Position numbers and translations under genes: made by a program. From the NCBI GenBank assembly GCA_044220545.1, contig JBGAQX010000002.1:124001-188000 (forward strand): a stretch of DNA of 64,000 nucleotides. The letters run 5' to 3'. Shown here piece by piece: positions 9,732-18,172 of the stretch (positions are counted from its first letter, which is position 1; each line of letters begins with the position of its first letter). This DNA is from Fen-999 sp044220545 (GTDB lineage: Bacteria > Pseudomonadota > Gammaproteobacteria > Burkholderiales > Rhodocyclaceae). The notes under the pieces were generated by a model that had not been told where the DNA came from, did not search any database, and worked only from the letters and a program-made list of their open reading frames with translations.

Positions 9732-11297
9732 ATGTCCACCCAGATAGCGCTTAGACTCAGCCTGCCCGAAACGGCGCAGGCCCTCTTCATGCGGCATCCG
9801 CTGCTGCGCCGGGCGGTCGGCCGCCATGGCGAGGCGCTGGTCGGCATCTACTACGATACCCGGCGGCTGGCGCTCCACAAGCGGGGCATCAGCCTGCGGC
9901 TGCGCAAGGACGGCGCCGGCTGGCTACAGACGGTCAAGTGCGACAGCGAGTCGCAAGGTGGCCTGACCGCGCGGCGGGAATGGGAAACGCCGTATCTCAA
10001 TCGCTTCGATTTCTCCGCGATCGACGACGAGGCGGTACGCCGCTTCCTTGAAAAGCCGAAGGTCGCGCGCGGCTTGACCGCGCTCTTCGAAACCAGCTTC
10101 CGCCGGATCGCCTGGCAATTGCAGCCAGCGCACAACGTGTCGCTGCTGGTGATGCTCGATCGCGGCTGGATTGCCTCCAATGGTCGGCGCGCGCCGATTT
10201 CCGAAGTCGAGATCGAACTGCTCAAGGGCTCGCCGGCCCGGCTCTACGACATCGCCTTCGACCTGGCCGCGCGGGTGCCCTTGACGCCCGAGCTGGTTTC
10301 CAAGGCCGAGCGCGGCTATCGCCTCGCCCACGATGTCCGCGCGGCGCCGACCCGGGCCACGCCGGTCGCCATCGCCGCCGCCGACCGGCCGCTGGCGGCC
10401 TTCCGCGCCATCGCCCTCAACTGCCTCGCCCAACTGCATTGCAACCATGGCGGGGCGCTGCTTGGCGCCGACGCCGAGTATGTGCATCAGATGCGCGTGG
10501 CGACGCGGCGGCTGCGGGCGGCCATGCGCATGTTCGAGCCGGTGCTGCCCGAGGACTTCGTCGAAGCCCTGGTGCCGCCGCTGCGCGAGTTGATGAGCGT
10601 GCTCGGCCGCACCCGGGATCTCGATGTTCTGTTGACGGAAATCATCGGCCCGGTCAGCGCCGCGCTCGGCGACGACCCGCGCATTTCGACCCTGGCCGGC
10701 ATTCTCACCGACAAGCGCTTTGCTTCACACGGCGACACCGGGCGCTTCCTCGCCCGGCCAGACTACGGCAGGCTGATCCTGCTGGCGGCGTCGCTGCTCA
10801 ATGGCAAGGCGCTTGCCGAGCCGGCGCCGCCGGTGGTGGAGCAGCCAGCAACCGAGCCCGTGGCCGCCGAGACCTTGATCGAGTTCGCACAGCGCCGGTT
10901 GCGCAAACTGCAACGCCGCACCCATCACCTGGCGGCGCTGGCTCGCATCGACGATCCGACGTCGCTGCACGCGCTGCGTATCGCCATCAAGCGCCTGCGC
11001 TACGCGATCGAGTTCTTCGGCCCGCTGATGCCCAAGCGGTCCTTCGGGGCGGCGGCCCGGCGGCTGGCCGCGCTGCAGGACAAGCTGGGTCAGCTCAACG
11101 ACCTGGCCAACGCGGGCACGGTGCTGATGGCCTGCGCCGGCAACGACCCGAACCTGCGCGAGGCGGTTGCCCTGATTGGCGGCTGGTACGGCCCGCGCCA
11201 TGCCGAACTGCTCGCCGCCGTGCCCGCGCAACTGGAGGTGGTGCGCGAGTTGCGTCTGCCAAGGATTCATCAGACGCGCCCGCCATCGTCGGATTGA
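9732..11297 (+). CDS. CYTH and CHAD domain protein (polyphosphate-related)
   Basis: 521-aa cytoplasmic protein. Residues 1-200 form a CYTH (triphosphate tunnel) domain and about 215-500 a CHAD helical domain. CHAD shows its two basic signatures, HQMRVATRRLRA and LHALRIAIKRLRYA, which bind polyphosphate in characterised members. CYTH enzymes such as YgiF hydrolyse inorganic triphosphate and normally start with an ExExK signature. Here the equivalent positions read QIALRL, so the metal-binding glutamates are missing, although later arginine/lysine positions (SLRLRKDG, LQTVKC) remain. It may therefore bind rather than cleave its ligand. The ATG at 9732 begins directly at the CYTH strand. The gene is monocistronic as far as can be seen. 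Confidence 0.88.
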   Translation: MSTQIALRLSLPETAQALFMRHPLLRRAVGRHGEALVGIYYDTRRLALHKRGISLRLRKDGAGWLQTVKCDSESQGGLTARREWETPYLNRFDFSAIDDEAVRRFLEKPKVARGLTALFETSFRRIAWQLQPAHNVSLLVMLDRGWIASNGRRAPISEVEIELLKGSPARLYDIAFDLAARVPLTPELVSKAERGYRLAHDVRAAPTRATPVAIAAADRPLAAFRAIALNCLAQLHCNHGGALLGADAEYVHQMRVATRRLRAAMRMFEPVLPEDFVEALVPPLRELMSVLGRTRDLDVLLTEIIGPVSAALGDDPRISTLAGILTDKRFASHGDTGRFLARPDYGRLILLAASLLNGKALAEPAPPVVEQPATEPVAAETLIEFAQRRLRKLQRRTHHLAALARIDDPTSLHALRIAIKRLRYAIEFFGPLMPKRSFGAAARRLAALQDKLGQLNDLANAGTVLMACAGNDPNLREAVALIGGWYGPRHAELLAAVPAQLEVVRELRLPRIHQTRPPSSD

Positions 11298-11355
11298 TCG
11301 ACATGGCGCCGGCGCGCCGTGGCGTCTCGATCCCCGTCCGGCATGCGACGAGCGG

Positions 11356-11544
11356 CTAGTCGGCGCTGGATTCCGGGCGAAACCTGGTCAGGTCCGGATC
11401 GTCGAACGGCAACTGCCGAATTTCCTCGCGCTCGACGTCCGTGGCGAGCAGGCGCCGCTCGCAGTCGGCGCATAGCAACGATTCCCGGAGCAGCTCCCGA
11501 CGAGTCAGGTGGCTGAAGCAGCGGGCGCAATTGGTCTGTGTCAC
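11356..11544 (-). CDS. Small zinc-ribbon-like protein
   Basis: 62-aa protein with two CxxC pairs (CARC near residue 5 and CADC near residue 27) that could hold one zinc ion, followed by an acidic tail. The GTG start at 11544 is chosen because an AGGAG box lies 7 bp upstream. Longer frames exist upstream but lack any signal. It converges with the CYTH-CHAD gene. The function is unknown; it could be a small nucleic-acid or protein-binding regulator. Confidence 0.5.
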   Translation of the reverse strand: MTQTNCARCFSHLTRRELLRESLLCADCERRLLATDVEREEIRQLPFDDPDLTRFRPESSAD

Positions 11545-11883
11545 AACAGTACTCCTCACGCGGTCGCCGTCGGCGCGATGGGCGCCAACGTCACGCCGGA
11601 CAAATCTAGACCGGCGGTATTTCAGACGTATGTCCGGCGCAAGAAGTCGGCATGATCGGCTCACTCGTCCCCGCATGCCGGGCAGGCCGGCTGGTCGATG
11701 CTGGCTGTAACCCTGTTGTCGCAAGGGTGTAATACCGCGGTCGTATAGTGTCCTTCTCAGTCTTGCGCCTGGAAACTTCAGGCACGATCGCGGGGGTCTC
11801 GCCTCGATTGGCCCGCATGCCATCCATTGGCCGATCCAGCTCATCGTGATGAACGGAGCGGCGCGCGTCGCAAAGGAGAGATC
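11545..11883. other. Intergenic region between two divergent small genes
   Basis: This 339-bp stretch separates the small zinc-ribbon gene (minus) from the small hypothetical gene (plus). It holds a repeated TGTAA element (in gctgtaaccc and gggtgtaata, around 11703-11735) and a TATAGT near 11744, which could belong to a promoter, but no convincing -35/-10 pair can be fixed. No RNA gene or repeat family was recognised. Confidence 0.3.
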
Positions 11884-12099
11884 ATGAACCGCGAACAATG
11901 GCAGAAGAAGCGCGTCCGCGCCGACACCGCCCCCCAGCTTGCATTGGCCACCGACAAGGTTGGCGACGAGGCCAGCTCCGCGGGCGGGCTCCTCGAACCC
12001 GCTCGGGCGATCCCGCCGAGTCTGGAAAATCGGAGCCATGACATCGCCACCTGTTGCGAGTGGTCGCTCATTGGCGCCAATCCCAAGGTATCCCACTAG
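11884..12099 (+). CDS. Small hypothetical protein
   Basis: 71-aa frame starting at an ATG with a good ribosome binding site (AAAGGAGAG, 4 bp spacing). The N-terminus is basic (MNREQWQKKRVRAD) and the remainder is polar with two adjacent cysteines (ATCCEW). No signal peptide, membrane segment or known motif is visible. It converges on the c-di-GMP operon, ending 13 bp before that operon's last stop codon. Support comes mainly from the ribosome binding site. Confidence 0.4.
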   Translation: MNREQWQKKRVRADTAPQLALATDKVGDEASSAGGLLEPARAIPPSLENRSHDIATCCEWSLIGANPKVSH

Positions 12100-12112
12100 A
12101 AACCGGGCGCGG

Positions 12113-13984
12113 CTAAGCCGAGGAACCGGCCTCACCGTCGCCAAGGTACTGGCGGCGGTTGACGTATAGGCTGTTGCCAGCGATGGCCTTGGCCTTCTTC
12201 TTGACTTCGGTGGCTATTGCCGATACCTGAAGATGGTTGGCGAACTGGGTGGCCGCCACCTCCATGGCGCCGATGGACAACGATGTCAGCGGGTGAAACT
12301 CGAGCACGCCCTTGCGGTTCTCGGTCACGTATCCGCCGCGCTCGATGTCGTCGTGGCTGAAGAAGCCGAGAATCTCCTCTTCGAACAGTTTGAGCGCCCG
12401 CTTGCAGCGGGCGATCCAGTCGGGGCTCTTCATCACCAGAATGAAGTCGTCGCCGCCGACATGGCCGACGAAATCCAGATCCGCTTCGCTGCACTCGGCG
12501 AGAATGCGCGCGGTCAGCGCGATGACCTGGTCGCCTTTGGCGTAGCCATAGACGTCGTTGAAGGGCTTGAAATGGTCGAGGTCGCCGTAGCAGACGACGA
12601 ACGGCTCGCCGGTCGCCAGAAGGTTGTCGATATGCTGGCTGATCGGGACGTTGCCGGGCAACTGGGTCAGGGGATTGGCGTAGCGGGCGGCCTCCATCTG
12701 CATCGCGGTGATCTCGTGCATCAGGTCCTGAACCGAGCCCATGCCCGCATAGCAGCCGCCGTCGGTGACGATGAAGCCGCTGACCAGATGGCGCGGGTCG
12801 GCGTGTACGAGAATCTCGGTCAGTTCCGTGAGCGAAAGATTCACGTCGACGATGATTGGCTCTCGATCCATGAAGCGGGTGCATGCCTTGCGGCCGTAGA
12901 GCTCGTGACGATAGGGCCGGGCCATGTTGTCGATCATTTCATAACGGGAGATCAGGCCGGCCGGGACACCGCCTTCCACCACCGCCACGGCACGCAGGCG
13001 CGGGTGGTGTTCAAAGGTGGCGAACACGGTCTCGGCCGGCATGTCGGGCGCCACGGGCGGCACGTCGATCTTCAGGCGCTTGAGCAGATGCGTCGAATCC
13101 GCCTCGCGCGGTTCGGCATGCGCCGATGACTGGCGGATCAGCTTGTAGGCGGCGGCGGCGAGAACCCGCGCCGGCTGGAAATTGGCGTGCCCGATGAAAT
13201 TGCCGGCGACCAGATCGATGCCCAGATGCTCGGCGACGCGCAGATCGCGTCGCTCGTCGATGCCCTGCGCGACGATCCGGCTACCGCGCTCGCGGGCCGC
13301 GCGCAGTTCCATGGCGAGCTGGCCGCCGGCGATCAGATCGGCATCGGCGCCATCGAGTTGGCCTTCCTCGAGCATGATGAACGGCGGTGCGTGCCCATGC
13401 CACAAATGGCGTTCCGACAGAGCGCAGCCAAGGGTACCGCCGGCCACGGTCAGCCCCAGTCGTTCGCAGCCAGCGGCGATGATTGCCGCCTGCTGGAAGT
13501 CCGCCGTCTTCGCCGGCCATCCCAGCGATGGCATCACCACAATCACCGCGGCGGGAGGCAAGCCGGTTGCTTCGAGGCTCGCCGCCAGGAGAACAAGCAA
13601 CCGCTCGCCAAGCACGGACACCATCGCTTCCGGTAGGCGCAGGAACAGTCGTCCATCGCTACCGCTCCGTGCGTAGTGGCCCATCACGGTGGTCAGCATC
13701 AGCCGACCGAGGCGCGACACTTCACCCGCGCGGACCGCCTCTGAAAACAGCCTTTCAGCGGTGTGCAGCAGCGCATCCTGTGGTCCGGCGATCGTACCGA
13801 TATGGCCGAAGACCGAACACTCGCGCAACGCGGCCACCGGGCGGAACCGCACCGACAGCAGATCGGCGTCGAGGATGCGCCGTAGCTCGGGATGGCCGGG
13901 ATAGCCTTCGACCGATGGTGGCGATTCGCCCTCCGGACTCGGCGCGGTGCGCGGGGAATCGGCGGGACGGGGGCTCCGCGCCAT
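12113..13984 (-). CDS. Degenerate EAL - CBS pair - GGDEF protein
   Basis: 623-aa cytoplasmic c-di-GMP-type protein. The N-terminal EAL-like domain (about 25-270) lacks the EAL signature: the usual GAEALLR position reads GHIGTIA. It keeps the late EAL-fold segment QGIDERRDL...GIDLVAGNFIG. Two CBS motifs follow (about 290-430), then a GGDEF domain (about 440-600) with a good DLDHFKPFND metal/substrate loop but GGDDF instead of GG(D/E)EF and no RxxD inhibitory site. The ATG at 13984 is chosen because GGGAGA lies 9 bp upstream, 5 bp after the HD-GYP stop. It is last in the operon behind the HD-GYP and cyclic-nucleotide-binding genes. Phosphodiesterase activity is unlikely; cyclase activity is uncertain. 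Confidence 0.85.
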   Translation of the reverse strand: MARSPRPADSPRTAPSPEGESPPSVEGYPGHPELRRILDADLLSVRFRPVAALRECSVFGHIGTIAGPQDALLHTAERLFSEAVRAGEVSRLGRLMLTTVMGHYARSGSDGRLFLRLPEAMVSVLGERLLVLLAASLEATGLPPAAVIVVMPSLGWPAKTADFQQAAIIAAGCERLGLTVAGGTLGCALSERHLWHGHAPPFIMLEEGQLDGADADLIAGGQLAMELRAARERGSRIVAQGIDERRDLRVAEHLGIDLVAGNFIGHANFQPARVLAAAAYKLIRQSSAHAEPREADSTHLLKRLKIDVPPVAPDMPAETVFATFEHHPRLRAVAVVEGGVPAGLISRYEMIDNMARPYRHELYGRKACTRFMDREPIIVDVNLSLTELTEILVHADPRHLVSGFIVTDGGCYAGMGSVQDLMHEITAMQMEAARYANPLTQLPGNVPISQHIDNLLATGEPFVVCYGDLDHFKPFNDVYGYAKGDQVIALTARILAECSEADLDFVGHVGGDDFILVMKSPDWIARCKRALKLFEEEILGFFSHDDIERGGYVTENRKGVLEFHPLTSLSIGAMEVAATQFANHLQVSAIATEVKKKAKAIAGNSLYVNRRQYLGDGEAGSSA

Positions 13985-13988
13985 CGTC

Positions 13989-15998
13989 CTATTCTCCCGC
14001 GACGCGCCGAAGCAGCATGTCGACATCGATCTTGTCGATCTGCTCGGCGGCAAGAAACTGTTCTCCGTAGCGGAGCCAGGTATCCGAGGTCAGCAACAAG
14101 GCGAACAGTTCCCGATCGAGATGGCCGGCACAGACCATGTCGGCCATGATCGACAGCGCCGCCGAGGCGCTCCGGGCCGGTTGGTACGGACGATCGCGCG
14201 CCGACAGGGCCTCGAACACGTCGGCGATGGCGAGAATGCGCGCCAGCGGACCGATCTGGTTGCCGCCAAGTCCGCGCGGATGGCCGCTGCCGTCGATGTG
14301 CTCATGGTGGGCGCCGGCGATATCGGGTACGGAGCGCAGGCGTCGCGGCCAGGGCAGTTCGCGCAGCATGGTCAGGGTCAGGCTGGCGTGGGCGTCGACC
14401 AGATAGCGTTCCTCGGGAGTCAGGGTGCCATGGCCGACGCCGAGGTTGTAGCGCTCGCCCAGATTGAGCTTGTGCCGGGGTGGCTTGAGCCGCGTGCGGG
14501 CGGTGTCTTGCGACAGTGGCTCCAGTGGCACCCAGTCGATGAGGTGTTCGAGTCGATCGGCCAGCAGGTGCTCCGAGGCGGGCAGGGCCCGGGGCGGGAC
14601 CCGGGCCTTGCGTTCCAGTTCCTCATGGCCGACGCCCAGTCGGTCATCGATCGTCCGCCGCCACATGCGCTCGCCGATAGCCTCGAGTCGTCGCGCCGCG
14701 TCGGCCGGCAAGGCGTCCGTGCTCCGGTTGCACTGGGCCACGAGGGCAAAATCGGCGTCGAGCTCCCGCCACTCCCTGTCCAACCGCGACCGCAACGCGT
14801 TCTCATCGCCACCGGCGCAGCGATCCCGCCAGTAGGCGATCTCGGCGTCGCGCTTGAGGACCTCGAAGCGCGTGCGAATTTCGTGGATGCGATCATGGAA
14901 CGCGGCAAGTCTGGTTGGTTTCTCGACGACGAAGTCCGGCAAGGCGATCTTGCCGCAATCATGAAGCCAGGCGGCCAGGCGCAGGGTTTCACGCGCATCG
15001 TCGTCCAGGTCAACCGTCCCGGCGTTCGCGGCGGCTTCGGCGAGCATTTCGGCCAGGCGCGGTACCCGCTGGCAGTGGGCGCCGGTATGCGGCGACCGGG
15101 CGTCGATGGCGGTCGCCACCACCCGAACCAGAGCATCGAACAGCAGTACCCGCTCATCCATCAGATGCTGCCGATCGACGGCGACGGCGATCACGCCCGA
15201 CAGCGTGCCGACAAAGGCCTCCAGCTCGTCCGGCAAGGCGCCGTCCTCACCCGGACTTGCCAGGCACAACACGCCGACGATGTCGCCCGGGCGATTGAGC
15301 AGCGGCACCGTCAGCACATTCACGCCGCGCCCGGGAAACCACGCCGTCAGCCATTCCATGCCCGTTGGCGGCACCGCCGGCAACAGCGCGGCGCGAGCCA
15401 TGCGTCGCGATTGCACCGCTGGCCGCAGCGGGTGATCGTCGGCGAGGGTGGCGGGGAGTTCGCGCGGGGCCGGCAGGCCGAGCCGCCCTTCGGCGTCCAG
15501 CCATGCCGCGGGCGCCAAGCGGCCGTCGGGCTGATGTAGATAAAGCGCCGCCGCCCGCAGTTTCGACGCGGCCAGTATCTCCCGCACGGCTGTATCCAGC
15601 AGGCTCGAGAAGCGATGGTCGGCCGCCATCCGCCCGGAGATCTCCATGAACTGCCGGACGGTATCGCTCATTTCCCGCTGCGCGAGTCCCAGGGCGTCGA
15701 TCTCCCGCAACCACGAACGCCGCGCGTTCCCGTCGAAGCGGAACGTGCGGATTGCCCGGGCATCGGCGGTCAGCAAGCGCAATGGCGTGGCCACCAGGCG
15801 CGCCGTCAGCCACGCCACCACTAGCGACGCCAGCAGCGCCCCGGCGATGCCGGGCCACCAGGCGCGGATCTCGGCCACGGCCAGCATCGATCCCCGGGTC
15901 TGCGCGACAGTGGCCAGGCTTGTGGCGACTGTCAGCACGGCGACCAGAAGACCCTGGGCCGTCGCCAGAGGAAAGCGGCCCTGGATGGCGACCGCCAC
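13989..15998 (-). CDS. HD-GYP domain protein with HAMP-like and GAF regions
   Basis: 669-aa membrane-anchored signalling protein. Two hydrophobic segments (about 10-32 and 48-68) lead into a HAMP-like linker, a GAF-like domain (about 115-270) and a long HD-GYP domain (about 285-665). Key residues are present: HDCGK, and HHEHIDGSGHP, where the family's GYP reads GHP. HD-GYP enzymes hydrolyse c-di-GMP, so that is the likely role. The stretch between HDCGK and the second His cluster is unusually long (about 170 residues). The N-terminus looks short: the usual periplasmic sensor is almost absent. It starts with GTG one base after the stop codon of the cyclic-nucleotide-binding gene, so translation is probably coupled. 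Confidence 0.85.
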   Translation of the reverse strand: MAVAIQGRFPLATAQGLLVAVLTVATSLATVAQTRGSMLAVAEIRAWWPGIAGALLASLVVAWLTARLVATPLRLLTADARAIRTFRFDGNARRSWLREIDALGLAQREMSDTVRQFMEISGRMAADHRFSSLLDTAVREILAASKLRAAALYLHQPDGRLAPAAWLDAEGRLGLPAPRELPATLADDHPLRPAVQSRRMARAALLPAVPPTGMEWLTAWFPGRGVNVLTVPLLNRPGDIVGVLCLASPGEDGALPDELEAFVGTLSGVIAVAVDRQHLMDERVLLFDALVRVVATAIDARSPHTGAHCQRVPRLAEMLAEAAANAGTVDLDDDARETLRLAAWLHDCGKIALPDFVVEKPTRLAAFHDRIHEIRTRFEVLKRDAEIAYWRDRCAGGDENALRSRLDREWRELDADFALVAQCNRSTDALPADAARRLEAIGERMWRRTIDDRLGVGHEELERKARVPPRALPASEHLLADRLEHLIDWVPLEPLSQDTARTRLKPPRHKLNLGERYNLGVGHGTLTPEERYLVDAHASLTLTMLRELPWPRRLRSVPDIAGAHHEHIDGSGHPRGLGGNQIGPLARILAIADVFEALSARDRPYQPARSASAALSIMADMVCAGHLDRELFALLLTSDTWLRYGEQFLAAEQIDKIDVDMLLRRVAGE

Positions 15999-15999
15999 G

Positions 16000-16356
16000 T
16001 CAGATCATTTCGTCGCAGTGACGCAGCCGCGCCGCCATCACGCGCATGACTTCGATGGCGAAATAGGGCGTCTGCGAGACAAGATAGCCAAAGCGCTTCT
16101 GGTCTATTCTGGCCAGCAGGCAATCGGACTTCGCCGTGACGGTGGCGGTGCGCTGGCAGGACTCGAGCATCGCCACTTCACCGATGATGGTGCCGTGTTC
16201 GGCCTGTTCGACAAGCTTGCCTCGAATGGTGATGTCCGCCGTGCCGCTGACGAGAACGTACATGTGCTCGCCGACGTCGCCCTCCTTGAAGAGAGTCGCG
16301 CCGGCCGGCAGTTCAACCAGATCGGGGTCGCGGGAGAATAGATGAAAGAAGATCAT
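16000..16356 (-). CDS. Cyclic-nucleotide-binding domain protein (CRP-like fold)
   Basis: 118-aa single-domain protein with the cNMP-binding fold. The sequence shows the strand-turn pattern GATLFKEGD, LVSGTADITIRG, GTIIGEVAML and RTATVTA, with an arginine in the phosphate-binding cassette region (SCQRTATV). No DNA-binding or catalytic domain is attached. ATG at 16356 is used; a TTG ten codons upstream is possible. It is first in a three-gene operon with the HD-GYP and EAL-CBS-GGDEF genes and ends one base before the HD-GYP start. It may pass a cyclic nucleotide signal to the HD-GYP protein, which is inference. Confidence 0.8.
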   Translation of the reverse strand: MIFFHLFSRDPDLVELPAGATLFKEGDVGEHMYVLVSGTADITIRGKLVEQAEHGTIIGEVAMLESCQRTATVTAKSDCLLARIDQKRFGYLVSQTPYFAIEVMRVMAARLRHCDEMI

Positions 16357-16559
16357 GGTCTGGGCAATGAGTGGGGAAATGCGCAATCTTTACCAGATCG
16401 ACTGGATAGTGGCGTGAAGGTTTTGTGACGACGTTCGGCTTGCGGATTGTTGGCCCCCGAAATAGTCGGCGCGGCATCGTTGCGACTCCGCAAGACGATA
16501 GGGCTGGACACGTTGTGGCGCGATAGATGGCGGCTTGGCCCGGTGATAAACTCGAGGCC

Positions 16560-17183
16560 ATGGAACGGTGTTTGATCGCAAATCCCAAGGGCGGTTCGGG
16601 TAAGAGCACGCTGGCAACCAATCTCGCCGGCTTGCTGGCGATTGGCGGCAAGCGCGTGATGCTGGGCGACACCGATCGCCAGCAGTCATCCCGCGAGTGG
16701 TTGCGTATCCGTTCTCCCGCCTTGCCTTACATAGATTCGTGGGACATGTCGGGCGAGACGGCCCGGCCGCCCAAGGATACGACCCATGTCGTGCTCGATA
16801 CGCCGGCCGGGCTGCACGGCAAGCGGCTCAACCAGTTGTTGCGCATGGTCGACCGGGTCATCGTGCCGCTGCAACCCTCGCTGTTCGACATCCTGGCGAC
16901 CCGGCAGTTTTTCGACGAGTTGCTGGCCGCCAAGCGGGCTCGCCGGGAGGCCGTGCGCATCGCAGTGGTCGGCATGCGCGTCGATGCCCATACGCGCGCC
17001 GCCGGCGAACTGGAGCGCTTTCTCGATGCGACCGGATTGCCGGTCGTGACCTGCTTGCGGGACACGCAGCGTTACGTGCAGGCCGCCGCGCACGGCATGA
17101 CGATATTCGACCTGCCGGCCGCGCAAGACGGGCGGGACTGGGCGCAGTGGGTGCCGTTGCTGCGCTGGGTCGATCCTGGCTAG
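16560..17183 (+). CDS. Orphan ParA/MinD-family ATPase
   Basis: 207-aa P-loop ATPase with a deviant Walker A motif (NPKGGSGKSTLATN) at the N-terminus, a Walker A' aspartate (GDTDRQQSS) and a Walker B-like VVLDTPAG. These motifs define the ParA/MinD group that positions DNA or protein cargo by dynamic surface binding. ATG at 16560 places the first strand right at the start; an upstream ATG at 16527 is possible but less typical. No parB, parS-like repeat or second partner gene is adjacent. The cargo (plasmid, chromosome, chemoreceptor or other) cannot be told. Confidence 0.8.
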   Translation: MERCLIANPKGGSGKSTLATNLAGLLAIGGKRVMLGDTDRQQSSREWLRIRSPALPYIDSWDMSGETARPPKDTTHVVLDTPAGLHGKRLNQLLRMVDRVIVPLQPSLFDILATRQFFDELLAAKRARREAVRIAVVGMRVDAHTRAAGELERFLDATGLPVVTCLRDTQRYVQAAAHGMTIFDLPAAQDGRDWAQWVPLLRWVDPG

Positions 17184-17242
17184 ACCGGGCGCCGCGGCAC
17201 CTGGATGCCGCATCCCGGTGTTGGGTGCCGCCGCCGGGCCGA

Positions 17243-18034
17243 TCAGGCGCGGACCGGCGCGAGCACGGCGCCGTGATGGATGAGTTCCATCCGGCCATCC
17301 AGATGTTCGACCACGGCGGAGCAGCTATCCACCCAGTCGCCGCAGTTGATGTAGGTGATCTGGTCGATCCGCCGCAGCGTGGCGCTGTGAATGTGGCCGC
17401 AAATGACGCCGTCGAGTCCGCGCTCGCGCACCGCCCGGATCACCGAGTCCTCGAAGTCGAAAATGAAATTGACCGCTGTCTTGACCTTGCGCTTGGCGTA
17501 GCCGGCCAGGGACCAGTAGCCGGGAATGTTGAGGTGTCGCCGCAGCCAGGATAGCCAGCCGTTGATCCGCACCAGGGCGTTGTAGGCGACGTCGCCGAGC
17601 AGGGCCACCCAGCGATGGTGGCGGGTCACCTGGTCGAACTCGTCGCCGTGAATGAGCAGGTAGCGGCGCCCGTCGGCCGTGGTATGGATGTACTCGCCGA
17701 CCACGCTGATACCGCCGAAATCGGTGCCATCGTGTTCGCGCAGGGCCTCGTCGTGGTTGCCGGGCACCAGGATCACCTTCTCGCCGTGGCGCGCCCGGCG
17801 CAGCACCTTCTGGATGACCGTGTTCTGTATCGGCGACCAATAGACGCCGCGCCGCATGGCCCAGAAATCGACGATGTCGCCGAGCAGGAAGAGATATTCG
17901 GCGTCGTGGCCCTTCAGGAACTCCAGTAGCCGTTCCGCCTGGCAGCCGCGGGTGCCGAGGTGGACATCGGAGATAAAGATGGCGCGGACCTTTATCGCCG
18001 CGTCGATCATTGGGGCCATGGCAAGGCGGTCCAT
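17243..18034 (-). CDS. PlcP/LpxH-like calcineurin-type metallophosphoesterase
   Basis: 263-aa binuclear metal phosphoesterase. Metal-ligand motifs are in order: FISDVHLGTRGCQ, GDIVDFW, VPGNHD, LIHGDEFD and GHIHSA. Databases often call this type UDP-2,3-diacylglucosamine diphosphatase (the lipid A step of LpxH). The long form with HLGTRGCQ and a C-terminal INCGDWVDSC matches, from memory, the PlcP phospholipase C group that releases diacylglycerol from phospholipids under phosphate starvation. A Pho-box-like direct repeat lies about 45 bp upstream (18079-18096), which favours that reading. Starts at 18034, 18019 or 18010 are all possible. It is divergent from the DUF3567 gene. The superfamily is firm; PlcP versus LpxH2-type is not proven. 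Confidence 0.75.
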   Translation of the reverse strand: MDRLAMAPMIDAAIKVRAIFISDVHLGTRGCQAERLLEFLKGHDAEYLFLLGDIVDFWAMRRGVYWSPIQNTVIQKVLRRARHGEKVILVPGNHDEALREHDGTDFGGISVVGEYIHTTADGRRYLLIHGDEFDQVTRHHRWVALLGDVAYNALVRINGWLSWLRRHLNIPGYWSLAGYAKRKVKTAVNFIFDFEDSVIRAVRERGLDGVICGHIHSATLRRIDQITYINCGDWVDSCSAVVEHLDGRMELIHHGAVLAPVRA

Positions 18035-18078
18035 GCCGACATGCTGGCATGGCCGCGTGACAGGGGTGCGTCGGGAAG

Positions 18079-18096
18079 GTTACCGCCCCGTTACCG
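18079..18096 (-). promoter_or_regulatory. Pho-box-like direct repeat
   Basis: On the minus strand the sequence reads CGGTAACGGGGCGGTAAC. Two copies of CGGTAAC are spaced with an 11-bp period, as in PhoB boxes (two CTGTCAT-like heptamers). Each half-site differs from consensus at two positions. It sits 45-60 bp upstream of the metallophosphoesterase start. Confidence 0.3.
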
Positions 18097-18172
18097 ATTC
18101 CACACCCGACAGGCATTGAATACGGCCATATCGGGCGCATCTACCAAATCAGCCGACGATGGAGGTAGCGCC

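Noticed and set aside
11545..12144. Upstream extension of the small zinc-ribbon frame to 262 aa
   Set aside because: It runs through the divergent intergenic region and the next gene without a start signal; the GTG at 11544 has a good ribosome binding site.
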